Made by a program: the position numbers and the translations under genes. A DNA stretch of 64,000 bases. It comes from Thermomonas sp. Lineage in GTDB: Bacteria; Pseudomonadota; Gammaproteobacteria; Xanthomonadales; Xanthomonadaceae. The notes under the pieces are model-generated. The model was not told where the DNA came from. It ran no database searches and saw nothing but the letters and a program-made list of their open reading frames with translations. The stretch lies in the NCBI RefSeq assembly GCF_029945965.1, contig NZ_JAQSDO010000019.1, forward strand, positions 62,001 to 126,000. Reading direction: 5' to 3'. How positions within the stretch are numbered: the first letter of the stretch is position 1; each line of letters opens with the position of its first letter. Shown piece after piece: positions 7,439 through 16,247 of the stretch.

Positions 7439-9931
7439 TCAGAATTCCTTGCTGAAGCGCACGCCCAAGGTACGGGGCTGGGAAAACACGGTGTAGGACT
7501 CCGCACCGCAGGTCAGCGCCGCGCATTCGGAGAAACGTGCAAGCTCGGCACGCTTGTCGAACGCGTTCTTCAGGAACACATCGACCGACCAGCTGTTCTT
7601 GCGCCAGCCGACCGAGACGTCCGTGAGCGTATAGGCATCCAGGGTGCCGAACACCGCGCTTTGCGCCGCGCGCAGGTCATTGGTGCGATTGCCTTGGTGC
7701 GCCAGCGAGACCTGCCAGAAGGCTTCGCCGCCCTGCCAGTCGAAGGTGTAGCGCGCGTTGATGTTGCCCTTGAACTTGGCAGTGACCGGCAGGCGGGTAC
7801 CAGCGGCTGCCTGCGGGCCAGTCACCACATTGCCGTTGGGGTCGACTGTGCCGGCCGGGCACACCGTCTCCGACGAGCCATCCGCGCGGATCCATCCGCA
7901 ATAATTCTTGGTCAGCTTGGCGTCGTACCAGGCGGCCCCGGCGCTGATCTGCAGGTTGTAGGTCGCGGCCCAGGCCAGGTCCATTTCCAGGCCCTGGATC
8001 CGGGCCTGCGCGGCATTGCGGATTTCGGTCAAGCCATTCTGTCCGAGGTATCCGAACTGGAAATCGCTCCAGTCCTCGCGGAACAGAGCGCCGTTGAAGA
8101 TCAACTTGTTGTCTGCCCAGCTCGTCTTCCAGCCAAACTCATAATTGGTCAGGAAGTCCGACGTATAAGGCGGCAGCGTACCGCGGCGGTTGATGCCACC
8201 AGGCCGGTAGCCTTGCGACCAGGTGGCATATACCAGTTTCTTGTCATCGATCTTCCAGGTCAGATTGACGCGGCCGATGCTGCCGCTCTCATGCGTACCC
8301 TTGTCCAGGTTCGTGCACGGTGCGCCGTGGAACTGTTCGTTGGAGAAGCACTGCGAAACGCCGGTGCTGCTGCTGAATCCAGCGCCGTAACCAAAGAAAC
8401 CCTTGAGGTTGTTCTTGTTGCGGAAATAACGCATGCCGCCAGTCACGGTGAACTTGTCGGTGAGATCGAAGGCCAGTTCACCGAACACCGCCTCGTCGCT
8501 GTCGCGGCGCTGCTGCGCAGTCAACCACAGGGTGTCGCTGTAGCCGGGCACCTCGATGGCGCTGGCCATCCCATCGACCTTGTAGTTCTGGAAGATGTCG
8601 TGGCCCTGCTGCTGCCAGAACAGGCCGGCAACCACACGCACGCGGCGGTCCTGGGGCGAGGCGAGGCGCAGTTCATGGCTAGTGCGCGTGTAGCCGTCCG
8701 TGGCTTTGATGTATTGCGCCGGATTGATGAGGTTGCCGTTGTCGTCATAGAAGTACGCGCCGTAGCCGGCCACGGTGTCGTACCAGAACCCGTAGTCAGC
8801 GTAATCCGCTTCGGAATCCACATCGCGCTTGAGATGTGAGAATACATAAGTCAGATCGAAGTTGCCGATCTTGCCCTCCACCGTCAGCGCAGCCTGGTAC
8901 CAGCGGTCGTCCGAGGATTCCGGGTAGAAATGCTTGACCGCCAGGTCCGCGGTCGCGCTGTCGTAACCGAAGCTCGTATTGCCGACATTTGGATCGACCC
9001 CGGTGCTGCCATGCGCCTTCATCTTCTGCGCGATCAATTGCGGGGTGATCGTCCAGTTTTCGTTGATGTCGAAGCGCACCGCGCCGCGAATACCCGCAGT
9101 ATCCGCAGTATTGAAATTCTTCTCGACCAGATTGGCGTTATCAATCGTGATGCCGGAGGTCGGGAAGGTTCGGGTGCCGTGGATGTTGTCGACATAGCCG
9201 GCGTCATGCTTCTGCCAACCCACCAGGCGAACCGCCGCGCTGCTGCTGAGCGGGATGTTGACGAACCCTTCCAGCACATGACCCAGGCCACCGCCGTCGA
9301 TCTGGCTGCCCTCGACGGCAAAGCCGGCCGAGTAACCAGACGGATCCGGTTTCTTGGTAATGATGCGCACCGTGCCGGACTGTGAGTTGGCGCCGTACAG
9401 CGTGCCCTGCGGTCCTGCCAACGCCTCGACCCGCTCGATGTCGTACATGTGGATGTCGAGCGCGCCGGTAATCGTGGTGATCGGCTGCTCGTCCAGGTAC
9501 ATCGATGCGCTGGGCTGCGAACCGGAGTGATTGGCATCGTTGCCGCTGGCCACGCCACGCATGTACAACTGCACGAAGCCGGGGCCGGAAAATACGCCGC
9601 CGCCTGACGTGCCGAAGGACAGGCTGGGGACCAACTTCGCGTAGTCGTTGAAACTCGCCACATCCTGCTGCTCAAGCTGCTGGTTGCCCAGCACCTGCAG
9701 GCTGATCGGCACCTTCTGCAGGTTTTCCTCGCGCTTCTGCGCGGTCACCGTCACCGCATCCAGGGTGCGGGCCTCTTTGTCCTTGGTCTGCGTTGCATCT
9801 GCGGACTGGGCCCACGCCATGGGCGCGAACGTCATCGAAGAACTGGCGATGGCCACGGCAACGGCCAGCGGCAGGCGCCGCAAACCATGTCGCGGACCGG
9901 AACTACGGGTAGTACCTGGGCTTGCGTGCAT
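7439..9931 (-). CDS. TonB-dependent outer-membrane receptor
   Basis: An 830-residue receptor with an N-terminal signal (AVAVAIASSSMTFAPMAWA), a TonB-box-like start TLDAVTVTAQKREENLQ, a plug domain (VPISLQVLG to GTVRIITKKPD, including IERVEALAGPQGTLYG) and a C-terminal beta-barrel ending in aromatic Phe (GVRFSKEF). The VTAQKR..NLQ.VP type is common in xanthomonads, sphingomonads and Caulobacter. These receptors often serve carbohydrates or other organic ligands and not siderophores; that is family knowledge. The start chosen has GGAGGG seven bases upstream. It is followed after 62 bases upstream in the same direction by a TPR-sulfotransferase gene, a recurrent pairing. The ligand cannot be read from the sequence. 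Confidence 0.93.
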   Translation of the reverse strand: MHASPGTTRSSGPRHGLRRLPLAVAVAIASSSMTFAPMAWAQSADATQTKDKEARTLDAVTVTAQKREENLQKVPISLQVLGNQQLEQQDVASFNDYAKLVPSLSFGTSGGGVFSGPGFVQLYMRGVASGNDANHSGSQPSASMYLDEQPITTITGALDIHMYDIERVEALAGPQGTLYGANSQSGTVRIITKKPDPSGYSAGFAVEGSQIDGGGLGHVLEGFVNIPLSSSAAVRLVGWQKHDAGYVDNIHGTRTFPTSGITIDNANLVEKNFNTADTAGIRGAVRFDINENWTITPQLIAQKMKAHGSTGVDPNVGNTSFGYDSATADLAVKHFYPESSDDRWYQAALTVEGKIGNFDLTYVFSHLKRDVDSEADYADYGFWYDTVAGYGAYFYDDNGNLINPAQYIKATDGYTRTSHELRLASPQDRRVRVVAGLFWQQQGHDIFQNYKVDGMASAIEVPGYSDTLWLTAQQRRDSDEAVFGELAFDLTDKFTVTGGMRYFRNKNNLKGFFGYGAGFSSSTGVSQCFSNEQFHGAPCTNLDKGTHESGSIGRVNLTWKIDDKKLVYATWSQGYRPGGINRRGTLPPYTSDFLTNYEFGWKTSWADNKLIFNGALFREDWSDFQFGYLGQNGLTEIRNAAQARIQGLEMDLAWAATYNLQISAGAAWYDAKLTKNYCGWIRADGSSETVCPAGTVDPNGNVVTGPQAAAGTRLPVTAKFKGNINARYTFDWQGGEAFWQVSLAHQGNRTNDLRAAQSAVFGTLDAYTLTDVSVGWRKNSWSVDVFLKNAFDKRAELARFSECAALTCGAESYTVFSQPRTLGVRFSKEF

Positions 9932-9993
9932 CTGATTCCCCTCCATTGGTGTCGAATGTGAAACGCGAAAAACATGCATGACCAGCCACATCA

Positions 9994-12012
9994 TCAAACC
10001 AGGTCGTCAGGGACCCCGGGATAGCTCTCCAGCACCGGCCCCAACGCGAGCTTCAGCGGATATAGCCAGGATTCGTAATGACGCCACTGGTCCATGCCGT
10101 CCCGGTTGATCGGCCGGCGTACCTGTTCGGAGCTGGCCGTGCGCACCGGGCGCTCGTTCTCGAAAAAGCGCAGGCAACGCTCGTCGAATTCCAGTCCGCA
10201 ATAGGCCAGCAGCGCACGCACCTGGGTTTCGGTATCGTCGACCAGTTCCTCGTAGACCACCCGGTGTATCCGTCCCGGCAGCGCTTCGTCGAAGTGCGCC
10301 ATCAGGCCCATGTAGTCCCGGTAGTAATGACCCATGTCAGCCAGGTCGTAACTGAAGGCCTGGCCGCGGGCGAAATGCTGCTTGAAATTGGAGAAGCAAC
10401 AGGCCAGTGGATGCCTGCGCACATCGACAATTTTTGCATTCGGCAGCATCAGCTGGATCAGTCCGACATGCGCGAAGTTGTTCGGCATCTTGTCGATGAA
10501 AAACGGCCGGCCAAGCTTGCGCTGCACGCGCGTGGTCTGCAGGTAGCAATCACCCATCGCCTGCAATTCGGCAGGCGACAAGCCGCCCACGAGCGTGTGA
10601 TAGGACGTGTTTTCCGGATCCGGCAGGTGGGCACGCAATTCGCGCACGATCGCGATGACGTCCGGCAGTTCCATGGTGGCCTCCACCTGCGGATGGCTGG
10701 ACAGGATCTGCTCGACCAGGGTTGAACCCGCACGCGGCATGCCGAGGATGAACACCGGCGACGTATCTTGCGTGCCGGAGCCCGTGCGTTCGGTAAAGAA
10801 TTCTCGCGTGTAGACGGCCTGCGCATGCCGGCGACGTTGATGATTCAGGTCGGCGCTGTACGGCAATTGGGTGCGCCGGATCGCATTGGCCTGTGCATAG
10901 CAATCGAACGATGCCGCATATTCACCCGCATCCTCCAGCGCCTTGCCCAGTGCGAACTGGAAATGCAGGCGCTGGTCGTCGTCCAGGTCCGGACGCTTTA
11001 GCTGCGTGCGCATCGCCGCGATGTCGGCCGCATCGAAACGCATGGTCTTGAGATTAGCGAGGCTCCACCACGCGCCGCCGAAGCCGGGATTGAGCTCCAG
11101 CGCACGCCGGTAGGCAATGATCGCGCGGTCGGCCTGACCTTCGGTCTTGAGCGCATGGCCCAGGCTCATCCAGACCCGTGGATCCTTGGGACGCGAGGCC
11201 AGGATCGATTCGTACAGGGCGATTGCATCACCGTATTGCCCCAACTTGCCCAGCACGACTGCCTTGAGGTTGAGCAACTGGTCATCATCGGACTCGCCAT
11301 CGAGCAGGCTCTCGATCTCGACCATGGCATCTTCGTGCCGGCTGCAACGATCAAGCAGCAATGCATAGTGATGGCGCGCCATGCTGAAACCAGGTGCCAG
11401 TTGCAGGCAACGCTCAAGCAACACCAGGGATTGTTCGTTGCGTCCCACCCGCGCGCCAAGCTCTGCCAGCATGCGCATCGCCAGGACATCATTTGGCAGT
11501 TCACGCAATCGTTCACGCAGCAGGGTTTCTGCATCAGGCAAGCGACCCGCCGCCAGCGCTTCGCCAGCCGCCATCAATTGCGGATCACGGCTGCCTGCCT
11601 GCACATGCTTCAGGTAGGCATCGGCCGAACGTGCATCACCCGCAGCGTGCCTGAGATCGGCGATGTGCAGCCAGACCCGCGGCAGTGCCGGCTGCAGGGC
11701 AGCAGCCTTTTCGAATGCTGCAAGCGCCTGCGCGTTGCGTTGCGATGCAGCCAATGCGATGCCCAGCGCCATCTGCACCACCGGCGCAGCGGACTGCTCC
11801 GTGGCCAGCGATTCCAGTTCGGCAATGGCCTGCGGGAAGTCTTTCAATGCGTTGTGCGCCATGCCCAACACCAGCCGCGCCGCAGGCTGACCCGGAACTG
11901 CGTCCAGGACCTGGCGTGCCTGTTCGATTGCCAGCGCAGGATCCTGCGCGAGCAGGCCCATGGCGTGGGCGATCGCAGTGTCGACGCTGGCCTGTGGCGT
12001 GGTTGCGCTCAT
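9994..12012 (-). CDS. TPR-repeat sulfotransferase-family protein
   Basis: A 672-residue soluble protein. The first 390 residues are tetratricopeptide repeats (alternating AxxxxxxALxxxP blocks, e.g. RVWMSLGHALKTEGQADRAI). The C-terminal part is a sulfotransferase domain with the 5'-phosphosulfate loop VFILGMPRAGSTLVEQIL (about residues 415-435) and KMPNNFAHVGLI and DVRRHPLACCFSNF further on. There is no signal peptide with this start; the upstream GTG at 12075 is disfavoured. It precedes the TonB-receptor gene and probably shares its transcript. Such proteins may sulfate a substrate or act only as scaffolds; the function is not established. Confidence 0.87.
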   Translation of the reverse strand: MSATTPQASVDTAIAHAMGLLAQDPALAIEQARQVLDAVPGQPAARLVLGMAHNALKDFPQAIAELESLATEQSAAPVVQMALGIALAASQRNAQALAAFEKAAALQPALPRVWLHIADLRHAAGDARSADAYLKHVQAGSRDPQLMAAGEALAAGRLPDAETLLRERLRELPNDVLAMRMLAELGARVGRNEQSLVLLERCLQLAPGFSMARHHYALLLDRCSRHEDAMVEIESLLDGESDDDQLLNLKAVVLGKLGQYGDAIALYESILASRPKDPRVWMSLGHALKTEGQADRAIIAYRRALELNPGFGGAWWSLANLKTMRFDAADIAAMRTQLKRPDLDDDQRLHFQFALGKALEDAGEYAASFDCYAQANAIRRTQLPYSADLNHQRRRHAQAVYTREFFTERTGSGTQDTSPVFILGMPRAGSTLVEQILSSHPQVEATMELPDVIAIVRELRAHLPDPENTSYHTLVGGLSPAELQAMGDCYLQTTRVQRKLGRPFFIDKMPNNFAHVGLIQLMLPNAKIVDVRRHPLACCFSNFKQHFARGQAFSYDLADMGHYYRDYMGLMAHFDEALPGRIHRVVYEELVDDTETQVRALLAYCGLEFDERCLRFFENERPVRTASSEQVRRPINRDGMDQWRHYESWLYPLKLALGPVLESYPGVPDDLV

Positions 12013-12251
12013 CGTTTTCCCGTGAACGGAGCTTGGCCGCGCCTCCCCGGCCCGGTGCTGCAATCTAACCGCCACGCCTTGGAGCGTCCAGCACCCGGCG
12101 TTCGCTTGCCACGGTCAATCCCGTGATTGGATCGCCTGTCCGGCACGGGATGTCGAAACAAGCCACCACCCGTGACCTTTCGCACCTTGCCAGCGGCGGC
12201 CTGCTCTCGCACTCTAGAGGTTCTGTGCCGCCATCCTGCTGGAACTTGCCC

Positions 12252-14441
12252 ATGCATCTGTCGCGTGTTGTCGCCGTCCTGATTGCCGCTTCTGCCCTGT
12301 ATAGCCCGCTGTCGCATGCGGCCACGCCGCAGGCAATGGCCGCGCCCTCCTGTCCCACGATCGCGTTGGCCGGGGCCGATGCCGCAGCGGTCAAGGCCTC
12401 CAGTAGCGCCGATGCCTGGGGCGGCGCCCGCACCGGCAAAGAGGCCACCCTGTCCGACCGGGTCGTCGACTATTCCATCGACGCCAACCTGGATCCGGTC
12501 AAGCACACCCTCACCGGCAAGCAGACCCTGCGCTGGCGCAACCGCAGCGCGCAGCCGGTGTGCAGCATTTACCTGCACATGTACCTCAACGGGTTTGAAG
12601 GCCCGGGCAGCACCTTCATGACTGAGCAGCGTGCCAGCGCGGGTGGTTTCCGCAGCAACGTGGCGACCAAGGATGGCGAATACGGTTACATCCGCCTGGA
12701 CAAGGTGCAGCAAGCGGGCGCCACCGCCAAGTGGAGTTTCGTGCAGCCCGATGGTGGCCCATCGACCGACCGCAGCGTGGTTCGCATCGACCTGCCGCAG
12801 CCAGTCGCGCCCGGTGCCACCACGGCGCTGGACATCGATTTCTTCGACCAGTTGCCACGCGTAGTCGCGCGTACCGGCTACTACGGCAGCTTCCACCTGA
12901 TCGGCCAGTGGTTCCCGAAGATCGCCGTACTCGAGCTTCCCGGCGAACGTGGCGCCACCGCGCCACGCTGGAACGCGCACGAATTCCACCTGCACAGCGA
13001 GTTCTACGCCGACTACGGCAACTACGACGTGCGCCTGACCGTGCCCAAGGGCTACACCGTCGGCGCCACCGGCGAGCTGACCGGCAAGCCGGTCGAGCAC
13101 GACGGCAAGATGACCTCGCGCTATGTGCAGGGCGACGTGCACGACTTCGCCTGGACCGCCGACAACCGCTACGCGAAGCCGATGACGAAAGTGTGGAAAG
13201 GTCCGAACGGCCCGGTGCTGGTCAGCGTGCTGTACACGACGGAATACGAGTCCAACGCCGAGCCTGTCCTGCAGGCGACCATCGATTCGCTCAAGTATTT
13301 CTCCGACAGCCTTGGCGGCTACCCATACAAGACGGCCACCGCAGTGATTCCGCCCTATGGCGCCACGGAAGCCGGCGGCATGGAATACCCGACATTCTTC
13401 ACCGCCGACAACACCAAGCAGGTCGAGACCGGCACTGCCGGGCGTTATATGCTGGATTTCGTGACCGTGCACGAATTCGGCCACGGCTATTTCTACGGGA
13501 TCCTGGGCTCCAACGAGTTCGAAGAGCCCATGCTCGACGAGGGCATCAACGAATACTGGGACCAGCGCATGATGCGGTCCCGCAAGCAAGGCATCAATCC
13601 GACGCCGTCGTGGGTGAAACGCCTGGGGATCAATGTCGCGCTGGATGATGTCTTCGACATGGAACGTCTCGGCGCCAGCCTCACCGATCCAGCCGATCCG
13701 CTGGGCGACAATTCGTGGGCGCGCCTGTCCAGCAGCAGCTACGGCACCGTTTACACCCGTACCGCCACCGTCATGCACCAGATCGAGAACATGGTCGGCA
13801 CGCCGGCGATGGAACGTGCAATGAAGCTGTACTACGAGCGCTGGAAGTTCCGCCATCCCTCGGTTGCCGACCTGCGCGATGAACTGGCCGAAGGCACCGG
13901 CAAGCCAGACATCGTCAACGCCAACTTCGACAGTTTCATCTATGGGACCGGCCGCTTCGACGACCGCGTGTCCAGCATCGTTAGCCACGAGATCCTGCCC
14001 CTGGCCGGCTACCACCTGGACCAGGGCAAGCAGATGTTGCTTGGCAGCAAGCAGGTTGACAAGCAGATCAGCGATAGCCGCAAGGCCTGGAAGACCAAGC
14101 ATCCGAAGGCGAAGGATTGGGAGAACGTCTTTCCGTACCAGACCGTCGTGGTGGTTCGTCGCGACAGTGCAGTCATGCCGCAAACCCTGCGGGTGAACTT
14201 CGCTGATGGCACGCACCGTGACATGCCGGTCACCAGCACCGGCAGCTGGCAGCGCTTCACTTTTATCGGACCGGCCAAGGCGGTTTCCGCTCAGCTCGAT
14301 CCGGACAACGTCCTGCACATGGACCAGTCCAAGCTCAACGACAGCCGCACGGTCGAGGCTGACACCCGCGCCTCGCGGCGCTGGTTCGGCGATTTCGCCA
14401 GCTTGCTGCAATCCTTCTTTGCCCTGTTGGCTTCCGTCTGA
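12252..14441 (+). CDS. secreted M1-family metallopeptidase
   Basis: A 729-residue zinc aminopeptidase-like enzyme of family M1. The zinc site is HEFGH (about residue 407) with the third ligand Glu exactly 18 residues later in LDEGINEYWD, and AGGMEYP stands where M1 enzymes have the exopeptidase GAMEN motif. A signal peptide (VVAVLIAASALYSPLSHA) follows this start, and earlier ATG codons would disrupt it. The N-terminal 220 residues form the usual beta saddle and the C-terminal 250 are helical with a long tail. It lies 11 bases before a six-helix membrane protein gene and is probably co-transcribed with it. The likely role is periplasmic peptide trimming. Confidence 0.88.
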   Translation: MHLSRVVAVLIAASALYSPLSHAATPQAMAAPSCPTIALAGADAAAVKASSSADAWGGARTGKEATLSDRVVDYSIDANLDPVKHTLTGKQTLRWRNRSAQPVCSIYLHMYLNGFEGPGSTFMTEQRASAGGFRSNVATKDGEYGYIRLDKVQQAGATAKWSFVQPDGGPSTDRSVVRIDLPQPVAPGATTALDIDFFDQLPRVVARTGYYGSFHLIGQWFPKIAVLELPGERGATAPRWNAHEFHLHSEFYADYGNYDVRLTVPKGYTVGATGELTGKPVEHDGKMTSRYVQGDVHDFAWTADNRYAKPMTKVWKGPNGPVLVSVLYTTEYESNAEPVLQATIDSLKYFSDSLGGYPYKTATAVIPPYGATEAGGMEYPTFFTADNTKQVETGTAGRYMLDFVTVHEFGHGYFYGILGSNEFEEPMLDEGINEYWDQRMMRSRKQGINPTPSWVKRLGINVALDDVFDMERLGASLTDPADPLGDNSWARLSSSSYGTVYTRTATVMHQIENMVGTPAMERAMKLYYERWKFRHPSVADLRDELAEGTGKPDIVNANFDSFIYGTGRFDDRVSSIVSHEILPLAGYHLDQGKQMLLGSKQVDKQISDSRKAWKTKHPKAKDWENVFPYQTVVVVRRDSAVMPQTLRVNFADGTHRDMPVTSTGSWQRFTFIGPAKAVSAQLDPDNVLHMDQSKLNDSRTVEADTRASRRWFGDFASLLQSFFALLASV

Positions 14442-14452
14442 GGCGCGCCCTG

Positions 14453-15343
14453 ATGAATTCTGCAAATACTCCACTGCGCACTCGCACCGCTCTCTCCCAT
14501 GGTTTGCGCGGCGCTCTGCAATGGCGGCTTTGGCTGCTGTGGATCGTTGTCACCGGCATATGCGCCCTGGTCGGCGCGCTGCCATTCTGGAACTGGCTTG
14601 GCGGCGTACTGGATAATTCCCTGCTGGCCGGCGTCGTCGGCAGTGGCAAGGCACCCGCACTGATGCTCGAAGCCCTGATGTCACGCGACGCACCGCTTGG
14701 CCTGCTGGCCGGCGGCATCCAGTTTGCGACGATCCTGATGCTGCTGCTGACGCCGCTGCTGACCGGTTCCACCGTGGCGGCTGCGCGCAGCCAAGTGACA
14801 CTCGGCTTCGGCGACCTGCTGCGTGGCGGCATCGGCGAATACGGGCCGATGCTGCGCATGCTGATCTGGTCGGTTATCCCGCTCGGGATCGCGGTCGCGG
14901 CGATGATGGGAATCATGGCTGCCAATGCATCCGCCCATGAGCACGCAGTGCTGGCATCAGAACTGGATACCGGCCGTAATATCGCCTTGATCGTCGGCGG
15001 CATCCTGTGGGTGCTGGCGCATGCCAGCCTGGAGGCCGGCCGCGGCTGGCTGGCCGCCGATGCGCGGCTACGATCGGCCCTCAAAGCTTGGTGGCGTGGC
15101 CTGAAGCTGCTGCTGCGTCGGCCGTTCGCGGTGTTGTCGGTGTACCTGATCACAACGCTCGGCGGCCTGCTGCTAGCCGTGCTGATGATCGGCGTGCGCC
15201 AGCACATCGATGCAACTACCGGGATGGGTTTCGTATTGGCAATACTGGCCGGTTTCGGCATCACAACAGCGCTCGCCTTGAGCCGGATCGCCCGCCTGTT
15301 CGGCATGCAGTCGCTGGCCCAGGACATGCACGCGCGTCGCTGA
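14453..15343 (+). CDS. multispanning membrane protein of unknown function
   Basis: A 296-residue protein with about six hydrophobic helices (around residues 24-45, 88-105, 133-155, 172-190, 222-245 and 255-275). I recognise no family with confidence. It follows the M1 peptidase gene closely on the same strand, so the two may work together at the envelope. Cytoplasmic loops are Arg-rich (SALKAWWRGLKLLLRRP), as expected from the positive-inside rule. Nothing catalytic is evident. Confidence 0.75.
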   Translation: MNSANTPLRTRTALSHGLRGALQWRLWLLWIVVTGICALVGALPFWNWLGGVLDNSLLAGVVGSGKAPALMLEALMSRDAPLGLLAGGIQFATILMLLLTPLLTGSTVAAARSQVTLGFGDLLRGGIGEYGPMLRMLIWSVIPLGIAVAAMMGIMAANASAHEHAVLASELDTGRNIALIVGGILWVLAHASLEAGRGWLAADARLRSALKAWWRGLKLLLRRPFAVLSVYLITTLGGLLLAVLMIGVRQHIDATTGMGFVLAILAGFGITTALALSRIARLFGMQSLAQDMHARR

Positions 15344-15411
15344 TCCGGGCAAAAATTCCGCGGGAAGACTAGAATCCCCCTTCGTTCACGCCGAGCGAAA
15401 GGGGAAACGAC

Positions 15412-16167
15412 GTGGCTTTCTTTGATTTTCTGAAGCGCAAGAAAGCACCTGTGCTTGCGACGCCCAAACCGGTAGCGTCAAGACCGGCAACAGCAAGCGC
15501 CCGAGCGCCTGTTGCAACGCCAGTTACAGCACCGACTGCAGCACCCATAGCCACGCCGGTTGTACACGAGCCGACTCCCGGCCTGGCTGCCGAAGAGGTA
15601 GTCACGTCGGCACTCGCCCCGCACGCACTAGCCACGCCGGACACGTTGGTCGAGGCGACTGCGGCCGAGGTGGTGGCGGAGGAACCCGATCATGACGGCC
15701 CCGAGCGCCGTGATCGTATTCGCCGCAAACCCCGCCTGGGGACGCGGGTACTGGTGATCGACGATTCCCCGACGATTGTCGCCCTGCTCAAGCGCATGCT
15801 GCAGCAGAACCAACTCGAAGTGATTGAAGCCTTCGACGCGGAATCCGGCATCGAGATCGCCCGCCGCGAAGTGCCCGACATGATCTTCCTCGACATCGTG
15901 TTGCCGGGCATGGACGGCTTCAGGGCGCTGCGTACCCTGCGCCGCGACCCGATCACCAAACATCTGCCGATCATCATGATCAGCGGCAACGCACAGGCGA
16001 CCGAGCAGTTCTACGTGCAGCGCATCGGCGCCGACGATTTCATGAAGAAGCCCTTCTCGCGCGCCGAGGTCTTCAACCGGGTCGAAGCCCTGCTGGACGA
16101 AGATGGCATCCCGCGCCACACCGTCAAGCCGGGTACACGCGCCGAGGCCGCAGCAGCAAGCACGTAA
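15412..16167 (+). CDS. response regulator with Pro/Ala linker
   Basis: A 251-residue protein starting at GTG after a GGGG/GAAA-type ribosome site. The N-terminus is a short amphipathic segment (MAFFDFLKRKK), followed by about 90 residues rich in Ala, Pro, Thr and Val, then a REC domain from residue 115. The REC marks are VLVIDDSPTIV (acidic pocket), FLDIVLPGMDG (phospho-acceptor Asp), IIMISGNA (Thr/Ser switch) and MKKPF (Lys). No output domain follows. Single-domain regulators of this kind often act in pilus or chemotaxis signalling (PilG/PilH, CheY); which one is unclear. The amphipathic start could tether it to a membrane or partner. Confidence 0.87.
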   Translation: MAFFDFLKRKKAPVLATPKPVASRPATASARAPVATPVTAPTAAPIATPVVHEPTPGLAAEEVVTSALAPHALATPDTLVEATAAEVVAEEPDHDGPERRDRIRRKPRLGTRVLVIDDSPTIVALLKRMLQQNQLEVIEAFDAESGIEIARREVPDMIFLDIVLPGMDGFRALRTLRRDPITKHLPIIMISGNAQATEQFYVQRIGADDFMKKPFSRAEVFNRVEALLDEDGIPRHTVKPGTRAEAAAAST

Positions 16168-16179
16168 GCGAAGGCTACG

Positions 16180-16238
16180 AAAAAGCGGGGTCAGAGTGGG
16201 GTTTCGCGGCGCGAAATCCCACTCTGCCCCCGCTTTTT
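16180..16238. repeat. GGGGTCAGAG palindrome, likely two-way terminator
   Basis: A 29-bp imperfect inverted repeat with two mismatches and a one-base centre. The left arm begins AAAAAGCGGGGTCAGAGTGG and the right arm ends CTGCCCCCGCTTTTT. It separates the convergent response-regulator and serine-hydrolase genes. It shares the GGGGTCAGAG core with the palindromes at 1877 and 60192 but the inner arms differ. Confidence 0.85.
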
Positions 16239-16247
16239 TGTTGCGAA

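Noticed and set aside
7661-8839. A 392-codon plus-strand frame opposite the TonB receptor
   Set aside because: Antisense to a clear beta-barrel receptor; no domain or ribosome site of its own.
12009-14474. An 821-codon open frame on the minus strand across the M1 peptidase gene
   Set aside because: It is the antisense shadow of a GC-rich gene: the plus strand has a signal peptide, HExxH-18-E zinc site and full family architecture, while the minus frame shows no domain and no ribosome site.
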